Source of the DNA: SD8 sp035528475
Lineage (GTDB): Archaea; Halobacteriota; Methanomicrobia; Methanomicrobiales; Methanospirillaceae
Direction: 5' to 3'
Assembly: GCA_035528475.1 (NCBI GenBank)
Contig: DATKYO010000105.1
Span: forward strand, 1 to 29,954
DNA length: 29,954 bases
Positions 7,549 through 14,561 of the stretch are shown one piece after another (the first letter of the stretch is position 1; each line of letters starts with the position of its first letter). The notes under the pieces are model-generated. The model searched no databases. It was not told where the DNA came from and worked only from the letters and a program-made list of their open reading frames with translations. Made by a program: the position numbers and the translations under genes.

Positions 7549-8046
7549 ATGAGGGTATGGAAATTCGGAGATAATGTCGACACGGATGCAATAATCCCGG
7601 GGCGCTATCTGGTCATCTATGATCCAGTCGAGCTGGCGTCTCATGCTTTCGAAGGGACGAGAGATGAATTTTCGAAGGAAGCAAAAGAAGACGATATCGT
7701 AGTAGGGGGGCGGAACTTCGGTTGCGGATCATCCCGCGAACATGCACCAATAGCCCTTTCCGGTGCAGGCATTAAAATCATTATCGCCCGTTCATTTGCC
7801 CGGATATTCTACCGCAACGCTATAAATTGCGGGCTTTTACCACTGGTCTGTCAGGAGGCCGATGGAATAGCTGACGCAAGCTCCATCGCGGTGAAACTTG
7901 AGGAAGGCTATATCGAATACCAGGGCAGGAAACTCCCGATTGATCCCGTCCCGGGATTCCTGCAGAAAATTATCAGCGCCGGCGGACTGGTCGAATATGC
8001 CCGGGGACGTGAGGAGGTACCGACATGCACCGAATCGCAGTTATAG
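7549..8046 (+). CDS. aksE: Homoaconitase small subunit (AksE; LeuD-related)
   Basis: A 165-residue small (swivelling) subunit. The family core is clear: GDNVDTDAIIPGRYLV near residues 7-22, VVGGRNFGCGSSREHAP and SFARIFYRNAINCGLLP. The loop after IIPG decides substrate choice in methanogens: isopropylmalate isomerase has a YLRT-type loop, while characterised homoaconitase has YLVY. Here the loop is YLVIY (residues 20-24), with no arginine, which favours homoaconitase and coenzyme B synthesis. This uses recalled knowledge of the Methanocaldococcus enzymes, so the assignment is an inference. It follows aksD by two bases with GGGAGGTG as ribosome site, and its 3' end overlaps aksF by 22 bases. 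Confidence 0.75.
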   Translation: MRVWKFGDNVDTDAIIPGRYLVIYDPVELASHAFEGTRDEFSKEAKEDDIVVGGRNFGCGSSREHAPIALSGAGIKIIIARSFARIFYRNAINCGLLPLVCQEADGIADASSIAVKLEEGYIEYQGRKLPIDPVPGFLQKIISAGGLVEYARGREEVPTCTESQL

Positions 8047-9137
8047 GCGGAGACGGAATAGGGCCGGAGATCATCGTCGAAGGGCAAAAAGTTCTTGAAG
8101 CGGCAGGAGAGAAGCATAATTTCACAATCGACTGGCGCAATTTCGATATTTCCGCAGATCGTTACCTTTCTACGGGGGATCTCGTTACCGAGGAAGATTT
8201 AGCGGAGATTGGTAAATTTGGTGCAATTTATTTCGGGGCCATCGGAGATGAGAGAGTCAGGCCCGGAATCCTGGAGAAAGGCATTCTCTTAAAACTCAGG
8301 TTTTTCTTTGACCAGTACATCAACTTAAGACCGGTAAAACTGCTGGAAGGAGTGTGGACCCCCCTGGCAGATAAAGGCCCAAAAGATATTGATTTCGTGG
8401 TGGTAAGGGAGAACACGGAAGATTTCTATGTCGGCATCGGGTCCAGGTTCATCGGCTCGCAGAAGCTGGAACTGGAAATTGCCCGCGAACTCTACCAGGT
8501 GAAATTCGACCTGGATGTGGAGAGCGATGCAGAAGAGATTGCATACCAGATTGGCGTTGTCACCCGCGAAGGTGCCAGGAGAATCATCTCGTATGCATTC
8601 GATATGGCTGCCGGCCGGAAGGGAAAACTGACATCGGTGGACAAGGCCAATGTACTCTCTGAAATTTACGGCCTCTGGAGAGATGTATTCCAGGAGACTT
8701 CTCAACAATACCCTGACGTAAAGACGGAATTGAATTTTGTCGATGCAATAACCATGTGGTTTGTGAAAAACCCGGAATGGTATGATGTGGTTGTCACACC
8801 GAACATGTTCGGCGATATCATCACCGATCTTGGGGCGATGATCCAGGGCGGGCTGGGGCTGGCTCCCGGAGGTAATATCAATCCGAAAGGTACCTCCATG
8901 TTCGAGCCAATTCACGGATCAGCTCCCAAATACAAAGGCCTTGGCGTGGCCAATCCGCTGGCCACCATCTGGGCAGGGTCAATGCTCCTTGATCATATTG
9001 GAGAGAAAGATGCTGCAAAGACAGTGCTCCTGGGAATTGAGCGTGCCATCCGTGACGGAGTCGTTACAAAAGACATGGGCGGCACTGCAAGAACCAGTGA
9101 TGTGGGAGATTACATTGCGAAGGTAATTCTGACCTGA
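8025..9137 (+). CDS. aksF: Isopropylmalate/homoisocitrate dehydrogenase (AksF/LeuB family)
   Basis: A 370-residue NAD(P)-dependent beta-decarboxylating dehydrogenase. Visible motifs are the start IAVIGGDGIGPEIIVEG, the substrate-contact segment LLKLRFFFDQYINLRPVKLL near residues 87-106, VVRENTEDFYVG, the metal-binding NMFGDIITDLGA near 264-275, and the cofactor loop EPIHGSAPKYKGLGVANPLA. Together with aksDE it would oxidise and decarboxylate homoisocitrate-type acids to 2-oxoacids for the coenzyme B side chain. The FFFDQYINLRPVKLL form and the 370-residue length look more like bacterial LeuB/tartrate dehydrogenase-type enzymes than the shorter methanogen LeuB, so the exact substrate is uncertain. 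The start overlaps aksE, with GAGGAGGT at 8010-8017 as ribosome site. A T-rich terminator follows at 9152. Confidence 0.7.
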   Translation: MHRIAVIGGDGIGPEIIVEGQKVLEAAGEKHNFTIDWRNFDISADRYLSTGDLVTEEDLAEIGKFGAIYFGAIGDERVRPGILEKGILLKLRFFFDQYINLRPVKLLEGVWTPLADKGPKDIDFVVVRENTEDFYVGIGSRFIGSQKLELEIARELYQVKFDLDVESDAEEIAYQIGVVTREGARRIISYAFDMAAGRKGKLTSVDKANVLSEIYGLWRDVFQETSQQYPDVKTELNFVDAITMWFVKNPEWYDVVVTPNMFGDIITDLGAMIQGGLGLAPGGNINPKGTSMFEPIHGSAPKYKGLGVANPLATIWAGSMLLDHIGEKDAAKTVLLGIERAIRDGVVTKDMGGTARTSDVGDYIAKVILT

Positions 9138-9151
9138 TCTTTTCTCACGAT

Positions 9152-9183
9152 AAAATCGACCTGATTTTCATTTATTTTTTTTT
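9152..9183 (+). terminator. Intrinsic-type terminator of the aks operon
   Basis: AAAATC (9152-9157) pairs with GATTTT (9163-9168) around a GACCT loop. A T-rich tail follows, ending in nine Ts at 9175-9183. The stem is AT-rich, but archaeal termination depends mainly on the T run. It lies 15 bases after the aksF stop. The remaining gap to 9413 shows no gene or clear repeat. Confidence 0.6.
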
Positions 9184-9413
9184 GTTGGCTTGGCTTAATA
9201 ACAGCCTTTCGAAAGAAATTCCGAGAGGAAAAAAATCTGATATATCCTGACTCGATACGAGAGGTCAGGAGGGGAGTGGATCACTGCATTCCCATGGGGT
9301 CCATTCCTGCAGAACAATTGAAGCCTGTTCTATACATCCGCCCTCATCATGCGACAATGGCGATAAAGATAGTTACAAATCCGTTAAGATCCGAAGGAAA
9401 AAATTTGTAAGAT

Positions 9414-9863
9414 TTATGCCGGGATTCCGGACTCCGTATCGTTGATTGGGTAAGATATCGGTTTAAGCCGCGGATAGTCGGATATAAGGCGATTTTTTAT
9501 GTAGGGGCCTTCGACTTTTTGCGGGACTTCAGCAATTGTTGCATACTTTCCCCTCTTTTCCAGAACATCCCGAATCGACTCCAGTGCTACTGTAAACCGA
9601 TCGCCGCATATCAGATCTATATTTAGTGCCCGGCCTGATTTGGATATCTGGGCCAGGCCGGCCATCCCTCCGATATAGTCCATCCAGTTTTTCCCTATCC
9701 TTTCCACCCTGGCAGCCATGCCGCCCGAAAGTACTTCAACCAGATCTTCATACCTGATTGCAAGGGTTGCCCCATGTACACGGACTTCCAGGATCTCCCA
9801 TGGAACCCCCGAGTTATCGATTGCTGACCACCCGGAACGACTTATATAGCCAGCTTTTCTCAT
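9414..9863 (-). CDS. Conserved-looking hypothetical protein
   Basis: A 149-residue protein I do not recognise. It is soluble, with no signal peptide or membrane segment. It begins with a glycine/serine-rich beta-like stretch (GYISRSGWSAIDNSGVPWEI), continues with LAIRYEDLVEVLSGGMAARV and ends with the polar tail YPRLKPISYPINDTESGIPA. The central region, ALNIDLICGDRFTVALESIR, resembles a beta-strand/turn/helix unit. It has one cysteine and no catalytic motif I can name. It looks genuinely coding: a strong TATA box at 9903-9915 and a GGAGATGGAAGG ribosome site precede ATG 9863. It is downstream of the nitrogenase-like cassette on the same strand but has its own promoter, so co-function is possible though unproven. 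Confidence 0.6.
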   Translation of the reverse strand: MRKAGYISRSGWSAIDNSGVPWEILEVRVHGATLAIRYEDLVEVLSGGMAARVERIGKNWMDYIGGMAGLAQISKSGRALNIDLICGDRFTVALESIRDVLEKRGKYATIAEVPQKVEGPYIKNRLISDYPRLKPISYPINDTESGIPA

Positions 9864-9902
9864 ATTATCCTTCCATCTCCTTGTTATATGCTCCGAAGAA
9901 AG

Positions 9903-9916
9903 AGTATATAAATGTT
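9903..9916 (-). promoter_or_regulatory. TATA promoter of the 149-residue hypothetical gene
   Basis: On the minus strand the sequence reads ATTTATATACTCT, a strong archaeal TATA box. The expected start near 9884 leaves a leader of about 20 bases that carries GGAGATGGAAGG just before ATG 9863. Spacing and ribosome site agree. Confidence 0.6.
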
Positions 9917-9992
9917 CAATGTACGCGGCGTGAAAGTGAAAATAATGGGGTTTCCTGCGCTCCTATACCAAATACCGTATGACGAGCTGATT

Positions 9993-11135
9993 CTAACCTT
10001 GTCCGCCATGCCGCCTGTAATCAATACAGGCATTGAGAACATTCTCCATGAAATTAAGTGATCCTTCGATTCCGACAACAGGACGGGCTGCAAGCCGAAC
10101 CGTTCCACGAACCGGATGGGTCAGGGGGACAAACGCAGATGTTTTTGATAGGTCTCGTTCAAACGATGATCCTATAATGAGTTCGGGTATATCCCTCTCA
10201 ATGATACGCTGTGCAGAAGCCATATCCCTGGCCTCTTCCACCCTGAACCGGCAGGGGCGGATGCCGTTCCTGGACCCGATACTTATGATATCCGCATCAA
10301 GATAGTGTTGGAGCATTTCTGCGGCAAAGACCGAGTATGAAAAACCGCCGAAAATTGTGACGCCTGGCGGATCATAGCGTCTCAGATACTTCTCGCAGGT
10401 CCTCTCGAGCAAGTCCCCGGCCGCCTGGATCTCGTCTTCTACGGGTGCTGCATCTGCTTCATCAAAGAGTTTTTCCAGCTTTTTAAATGTCGATTTAAGA
10501 TTTGTGAGTCCAAGAGTTGTGCCTGCAGCCTCCCCTGGTGCACCGGCCAGATCAGGGTTTGCGGAGATCGTAACGGGGGCCGGCCGGGTGATACTCCCCA
10601 GACTATCGTCACAGAACCGGGCGGCCGGAGGAATTCCCGAGAGTATTAGTAGTCTTTCTATCTCCATCGCATTTCCCTTGCTGAAAGGATCGACAATGTC
10701 CAGACCGTCCACGTTCACTCCTTCGCGGTCATTATCCACTTTACAGGGAAGGGAATTAAGGGCCAAAAAATAGCCTTCTTCGCAATCTCCTATGAAACCG
10801 GGGCTGTCAACCACGATTACTGGATATTCCGAGAGTATCTCCCGGACATCCTCCCCTGTCAGGGCAGGAGTGCACGTAGGGATTACTGCCAGAAGCGAGT
10901 ATTGGGGTGCGACCTCTTCCACCGTCTTTTTGAGTCTTTTGGCAGCTCCGAAAATAATGTCCTCTTCCAGCAGGAACGTACAGTGGAGATGTCTTTTGAT
11001 GATTGTCGACGGATAAAAAAAACATCCGCTCGATCCATGAATCACAACCCCCACATCCTTTATTCCCGAAAGGCAGGAGGCGGCACCAGTCACTGCGCAT
11101 GGCCAGAGTGGATTGGAACACTCATGCTCTGGCAT
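9993..11135 (-). CDS. Nitrogenase-like component 1, NifK/NifN-like subunit (uncharacterised group)
   Basis: A 380-residue member of the nitrogenase component 1 superfamily. The N-terminal domain shows VVIHGSSGCFFYPS with Cys38, HLHCTFLLEEDIIFGAAKRL with Cys52, and VIPTCTPALTGED with Cys88, positions matching the P-cluster/[4Fe-4S] cysteines of NifD/K. Extra cysteines lie at 6, 13 and 21 in an unusual opening, CSNPLWPCAVTGAASC. A later GVTIFGGFSYSVFAAEMLQ fits the cofactor-domain fold. At 380 residues it is much shorter than NifK (about 500). ATG 11135 is preceded by GGAGGAGATCTTCCC and overlaps the partner subunit's stop by 14 bases. With that subunit it probably forms a heteromeric catalytic component reduced by the NifH-like protein. 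The substrate is unknown. Confidence 0.8.
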   Translation of the reverse strand: MPEHECSNPLWPCAVTGAASCLSGIKDVGVVIHGSSGCFFYPSTIIKRHLHCTFLLEEDIIFGAAKRLKKTVEEVAPQYSLLAVIPTCTPALTGEDVREILSEYPVIVVDSPGFIGDCEEGYFLALNSLPCKVDNDREGVNVDGLDIVDPFSKGNAMEIERLLILSGIPPAARFCDDSLGSITRPAPVTISANPDLAGAPGEAAGTTLGLTNLKSTFKKLEKLFDEADAAPVEDEIQAAGDLLERTCEKYLRRYDPPGVTIFGGFSYSVFAAEMLQHYLDADIISIGSRNGIRPCRFRVEEARDMASAQRIIERDIPELIIGSSFERDLSKTSAFVPLTHPVRGTVRLAARPVVGIEGSLNFMENVLNACIDYRRHGGQG

Positions 11136-12147
11136 GGGAAGATCTCCTCCACCTGTGAAGAAGCCTTGAGATCCCGGACGTTCCCACCGGAATCGGATCC
11201 GGTACTATGAACTCCATTCCTTTCTCGTCAGGTGAAAAATCAAAGATCTCTATCATCTCATCCATCACTGGCGAATCATCTGCATATAATGACTGCCCGG
11301 TAAAGGATACCACACTTCCCTTCAGGTCCTGGAACTTACTGATAACTTTTTTCTGGAAATGTTCTTCTGTAAAAACAGCTTTTGACGAATCGATCCCAAG
11401 TATTTCCCCGACATCAAGAAGAAACTGAATCGTTCCCCCGAAGCCCGCAGGGAAGCTGTCAAGGAATGGCGTTCCAAACATGGAGTGGAATTTCTCCCCC
11501 AGTCTCTGAATGGAAGAATCGCGAAGTATGTTTAAAGATCCCTTTCCCAGGTCAGCAAGCCGCGAGCTTGAGATATTCCTCACGTAACGGAGCTGTACTT
11601 CAATCCCGAGCAGCGAGAGCAGTCTTGAGACCTCCTGAAAATTTTGATCCACTTCGAATTCGAGGTTCTTCTCTCCTATCAGGGTAACTCCCCCGGTTTG
11701 TTCCCCCTTATTGGAAAATTCGGAAAGAGTCTGCAGTGCATTTTCATAGCCGGTATGGAACACTCCACCCAAAAATCCCGATGTTGGGATGTAGCATACC
11801 GGCACCCCGTAATCCTGTGCACAGACCGCAGGGAGATCATCGCCAATGGTGTCCACCACACAGGTGGAGAGCACAAAAACTGATCCCGGGGATTTGTTGG
11901 CGGTTTTTCGGATGAGTCTTTCCAACGCCTCTTCTCCCCCGAAAATCACCTCTCCTTCCCTTAAATTCGTGCATACAATTCCCGGCACCCGGGAATAATC
12001 ATTTTCCTGCTCCAGGGCGTGGAGGAGGGAAAAATTGTGATGGGCGCAGCCCGCCGGTCCATGGATGATGGTGACTGCATCCTTCACCGCGGTGGTGACA
12101 GACAGTGCACCAGTGAGAGTACACCCCTCACTCCTTGATGAACTCAT
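11122..12147 (-). CDS. Nitrogenase-like component 1, NifD/NifE-like subunit (uncharacterised group)
   Basis: A 341-residue nitrogenase-superfamily subunit. All three classic cluster cysteines are in place: IIHGPAGCAHHNFSLLH (Cys34), IVCTNLREGEVIFGGEEALE (Cys59), and VFVLSTCVVDTIGDD (Cys96). This matches the HGPxGC / CTxL / STC layout of NifD, NifE and relatives. It is about 140 residues shorter than NifD, close to the size of CfbD, so a compact group IV-type enzyme is likely. The frame opens at TTG 12171, but ATG 12147 gives a more natural start (SSSRSEGCTLTGAL) and a 20-base rather than 44-base overlap with the NifH-like gene. It is translationally coupled at both ends. The physiological reaction is unknown; nitrogen fixation is unlikely without nifEN/nifB. 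Confidence 0.8.
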   Translation of the reverse strand: MSSSRSEGCTLTGALSVTTAVKDAVTIIHGPAGCAHHNFSLLHALEQENDYSRVPGIVCTNLREGEVIFGGEEALERLIRKTANKSPGSVFVLSTCVVDTIGDDLPAVCAQDYGVPVCYIPTSGFLGGVFHTGYENALQTLSEFSNKGEQTGGVTLIGEKNLEFEVDQNFQEVSRLLSLLGIEVQLRYVRNISSSRLADLGKGSLNILRDSSIQRLGEKFHSMFGTPFLDSFPAGFGGTIQFLLDVGEILGIDSSKAVFTEEHFQKKVISKFQDLKGSVVSFTGQSLYADDSPVMDEMIEIFDFSPDEKGMEFIVPDPIPVGTSGISRLLHRWRRSSHARA

Positions 12148-12949
12148 AGGCCATTGATTCCAGATCTTCAATCTCCATCGGGATCGGGATATCCGTCTGC
12201 TGATTCTCCATCACCCTTTGCGCCAGGGAACGATAGGCCTCTGCCTGCAATGATTCAGGCGCATGTTCGATAACCGTTCGTTTATTCAATTCTGCGACCT
12301 GGACAATCCGATCACGCGGAATAAACTGTATCATCCTGGAATTAATTCTTCGCGCAAATTCCCCGACCAGCTCTTCCTCGCGGGGCAGGTTCTTGGCATT
12401 GCATATCACTCCCGCAAGGCGGCACTTGCTCCTCGCCCGTGTCGAAAGCCTGGCGATGGCTTTGCAGATATTGTTCGCAGCATACAGGGACATCAGTTCG
12501 CCGGACGTGACCAGGTAGATCTCCCGGGCATACCCTTCTCTCATAGGCATGGCAAAACCTCCGCATACCACGTCCCCGAGCACATCGTATACCACCACGT
12601 CGGCATGAAGGGCCCCGAGTTTCTCCAGGATCTGGAATGTCGCAATAATTCCTCTGCCCGCACATCCCACTCCCGGTTCAGGACCGCCTGCTTCCACGCA
12701 TCTCACACCACCATATCCTGAAAAAACGACATCTTCGATGGTGATATTCCGGTCGCCCCGTTCACGTAGAAGATCCATTACCGTGGGGATGAGCCTTCCA
12801 TGCATCAACATCCGGGTACTGTCCCTTTTGGGGTCGCAGCCTATCTGGAGGATATCAAGTCCCTGATCGGTAAGAGCCGCAGACAAATTTGCAGAAGTAG
12901 TTGATTTGCCTATTCCACCCTTTCCGTACAGGGCAATCTGCTTCATCAT
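12128..12949 (-). CDS. NifH-like [4Fe-4S] ATPase reductase
   Basis: A 273-residue iron protein. Walker A GKGGIGKST is at residues 9-17, the switch segment IGCDPKRDSTR at about 36-46, and the two cluster cysteines are C96 (GGPEPGVGCAGRG) and C129 (DVLGDVVCGGFAMP). Arg99 corresponds to the ADP-ribosylated arginine of NifH. The C-terminus keeps NifH features: FIPRDRIVQVAELNKRTVIE and IPIPMEIEDLE. These read closer to true NifH than to CfbC as I remember it. It is first in an H-D-K order with overlapping genes, so it most likely delivers electrons with ATP hydrolysis to that pair. It could also serve CfbD, since no other NifH-like gene is in the window. An AT-rich TATA-like stretch at 12967-12975 lies about 22 bases upstream, suggesting a short or absent leader. 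Confidence 0.88.
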   Translation of the reverse strand: MMKQIALYGKGGIGKSTTSANLSAALTDQGLDILQIGCDPKRDSTRMLMHGRLIPTVMDLLRERGDRNITIEDVVFSGYGGVRCVEAGGPEPGVGCAGRGIIATFQILEKLGALHADVVVYDVLGDVVCGGFAMPMREGYAREIYLVTSGELMSLYAANNICKAIARLSTRARSKCRLAGVICNAKNLPREEELVGEFARRINSRMIQFIPRDRIVQVAELNKRTVIEHAPESLQAEAYRSLAQRVMENQQTDIPIPMEIEDLESMAYEFIKE

Positions 12950-13037
12950 AATCCATTGTGTTGCATTTTATTTTAGATATTCTGAAGTTAACACCAGTTT
13001 GCTTGTGTTATGAAACGGGAGCATCTGGAAAATTTCT

Positions 13038-14561
13038 TCAGTCTCTTCCCCTGAAAATGCCCATAAAGAGCACAATTACCGGTATTACCTCCAGTCGCCC
13101 GACCCACATGACCAGTATGAACACCCATTTGGAGATGACAGGCATTGTCGGTGATACATATCCTGTAGTGATACCGCAGGAAGAAAAGCCGGAGACAATA
13201 TCGAATATCAGTTCGGTAAGCCCGAACGAGGTTATATGCACCTGTAAAATAACGAGAGTGGCTGCAAAAACAGTGAGGACGGCGAGTATAATGACAAGCA
13301 TGTTCTTGGCAAGTTCGGGTTCGGCTACGTTGTTGGATATTGTCCTTCCTTCATATTTGAAGGCAACAAGCACTTTTCCCCTGACAAAAACCCGCCTGAA
13401 CCACCATATGATGCCCCGGTATCCCAGGGCTATGCGGGAAAGTTTCACACCGCCGGCCGTGCTCCCCGAGGCGCCCCCTATAAACATGAGCATCGTGAGG
13501 AAGACCACTGTGACACTGGGGAACAGATGAGGGTTTGCGTTCTGGAAACCTGTGGTGCTTACGGCAGCGGCGGTCATGAACAGGCCCTGCCGTACTGCCT
13601 CCTCGACAGGGTACCTGCTGATGAAATAGAGGTCTGATATGACGATGAGTGCCCCGAATATTACAAAAATTATCAGCAGTTTCAACTGTTCGTCGCCAAA
13701 AAGCGAGAACTTCCGCCTCTGGTAGGATGCATAATAGAGGGTGAACGGGGCGGACCCGATGATCATGATGGGTATCAGGAGATATTCCAGGAGATGGTTC
13801 TGATAATATGACAGGCCACCGGCATGGGGGATAAACCCGCCTGTAGAAATGCCGGAAAGTGCCAGGTTGATGGCGTCCCAGAGCGGTACGCGGGTAAGGA
13901 GGATTGCCCCTGTAGCCATCAGTGTAATAAGGATATAGACTGCCCATATCTTCCTGCCTGTTGTAATCACCCCTGGAAGAATTCGTTCGGTGCGGCTGTC
14001 TGACCTGAAATATGGCGACTGGTTTAATCCCGACCGGTTGGCCATTGTGATCGTGAAGGCAATAATGCCCACTCCCCCAATCCATTGCATATATGTACGC
14101 CAGAACAGGAGTGTCCGGGGTGTTTCCACAAGATTCTCAAGCATCGTGAAGCTGGTACCGGTCCACCCTGCCATTCCCTCAAAAAGTGCATTGACAAACG
14201 GCATCTTGAGAACCATAATGAAGGGGATGCTCGAAACCAACGCAAATGCCAGCCAGACCAGCGCAACCGAGCATAGGGCGGCGGAGAGCCGTATTTCTTC
14301 TCTTCTCCGTGGAAGGAGGTCCAACAGTTTTCCGAGTACAAAGAAAAGGACTGGGACAAGTGCCATGGGAAGGAACATGTTCCATTCACGTGAAAACAGC
14401 ACTACAAGCAGCGGTACAAGTGTCAGCGGGCTGATAAATACCAGCATACCTCCCAGTTCGCCGAGTACTGTTGAAAAATACTGTATCCTGCCCATTACTA
14501 CAGAATTGCCCTCAATTCTCTTATCCTTTGCTCCCGATACGTAATGCCGGACCCGGTTCAA
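13038..14561 (-). CDS. trkH: TrkH-type potassium uptake membrane protein
   Basis: A 507-residue polytopic protein of the TrkH/KtrB family, the K+-translocating subunit of Trk systems. Selectivity-filter repeats of the four M1-P-M2 units are visible: TGTSFTMLENLVETP, LSGISTGGFIPH, AAVSTTGFQNANPH and SGFSSCGITTGYVSP. The intramembrane gate-like stretch MFIGGASGSTAGGVKLSRIA lies before the last unit. The family usually needs a NAD-binding TrkA partner, and none is adjacent. The longest frame begins at TTG 14561, overlapping the phosphoribulokinase stop by four bases; ATG 14495 (MGRIQYFSTVLGELGG) is an alternative start with a weak upstream GAGGG. Co-transcription with the kinase is likely; I see no functional connection. 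Confidence 0.88.
   Translation of the reverse strand: MNRVRHYVSGAKDKRIEGNSVVMGRIQYFSTVLGELGGMLVFISPLTLVPLLVVLFSREWNMFLPMALVPVLFFVLGKLLDLLPRRREEIRLSAALCSVALVWLAFALVSSIPFIMVLKMPFVNALFEGMAGWTGTSFTMLENLVETPRTLLFWRTYMQWIGGVGIIAFTITMANRSGLNQSPYFRSDSRTERILPGVITTGRKIWAVYILITLMATGAILLTRVPLWDAINLALSGISTGGFIPHAGGLSYYQNHLLEYLLIPIMIIGSAPFTLYYASYQRRKFSLFGDEQLKLLIIFVIFGALIVISDLYFISRYPVEEAVRQGLFMTAAAVSTTGFQNANPHLFPSVTVVFLTMLMFIGGASGSTAGGVKLSRIALGYRGIIWWFRRVFVRGKVLVAFKYEGRTISNNVAEPELAKNMLVIILAVLTVFAATLVILQVHITSFGLTELIFDIVSGFSSCGITTGYVSPTMPVISKWVFILVMWVGRLEVIPVIVLFMGIFRGRD

Noticed and set aside
7072..7644. 190-residue open frame antisense to aksD/aksE.
   Set aside because: It spans the junction of two well-supported genes and has arginine/serine-rich low-complexity composition.
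8325..8915. 196-residue open frame antisense to the aksF gene.
   Set aside because: Shadow of the dehydrogenase, whose motifs are complete in the plus-strand frame.
9993..12949. Reading the HDK-like cassette as a nitrogen-fixation operon.
   Set aside because: The D- and K-like subunits are far too short, and no nifB, nifE/N, or PII-type nifI genes accompany them.
12128..12949. Naming the NifH-like gene cfbC because F430 genes are in the window.
   Set aside because: It is 10 kb from cfbD, is operonic with another catalytic pair, and its C-terminal motifs read as NifH-like rather than CfbC-like. The possibility is kept as a finding.
13351..14085. 244-residue open frame on the minus strand.
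   Set aside because: It lies within trkH in another frame; the overlapping TrkH translation has all the filter motifs, while this frame is proline/histidine-rich without family features.
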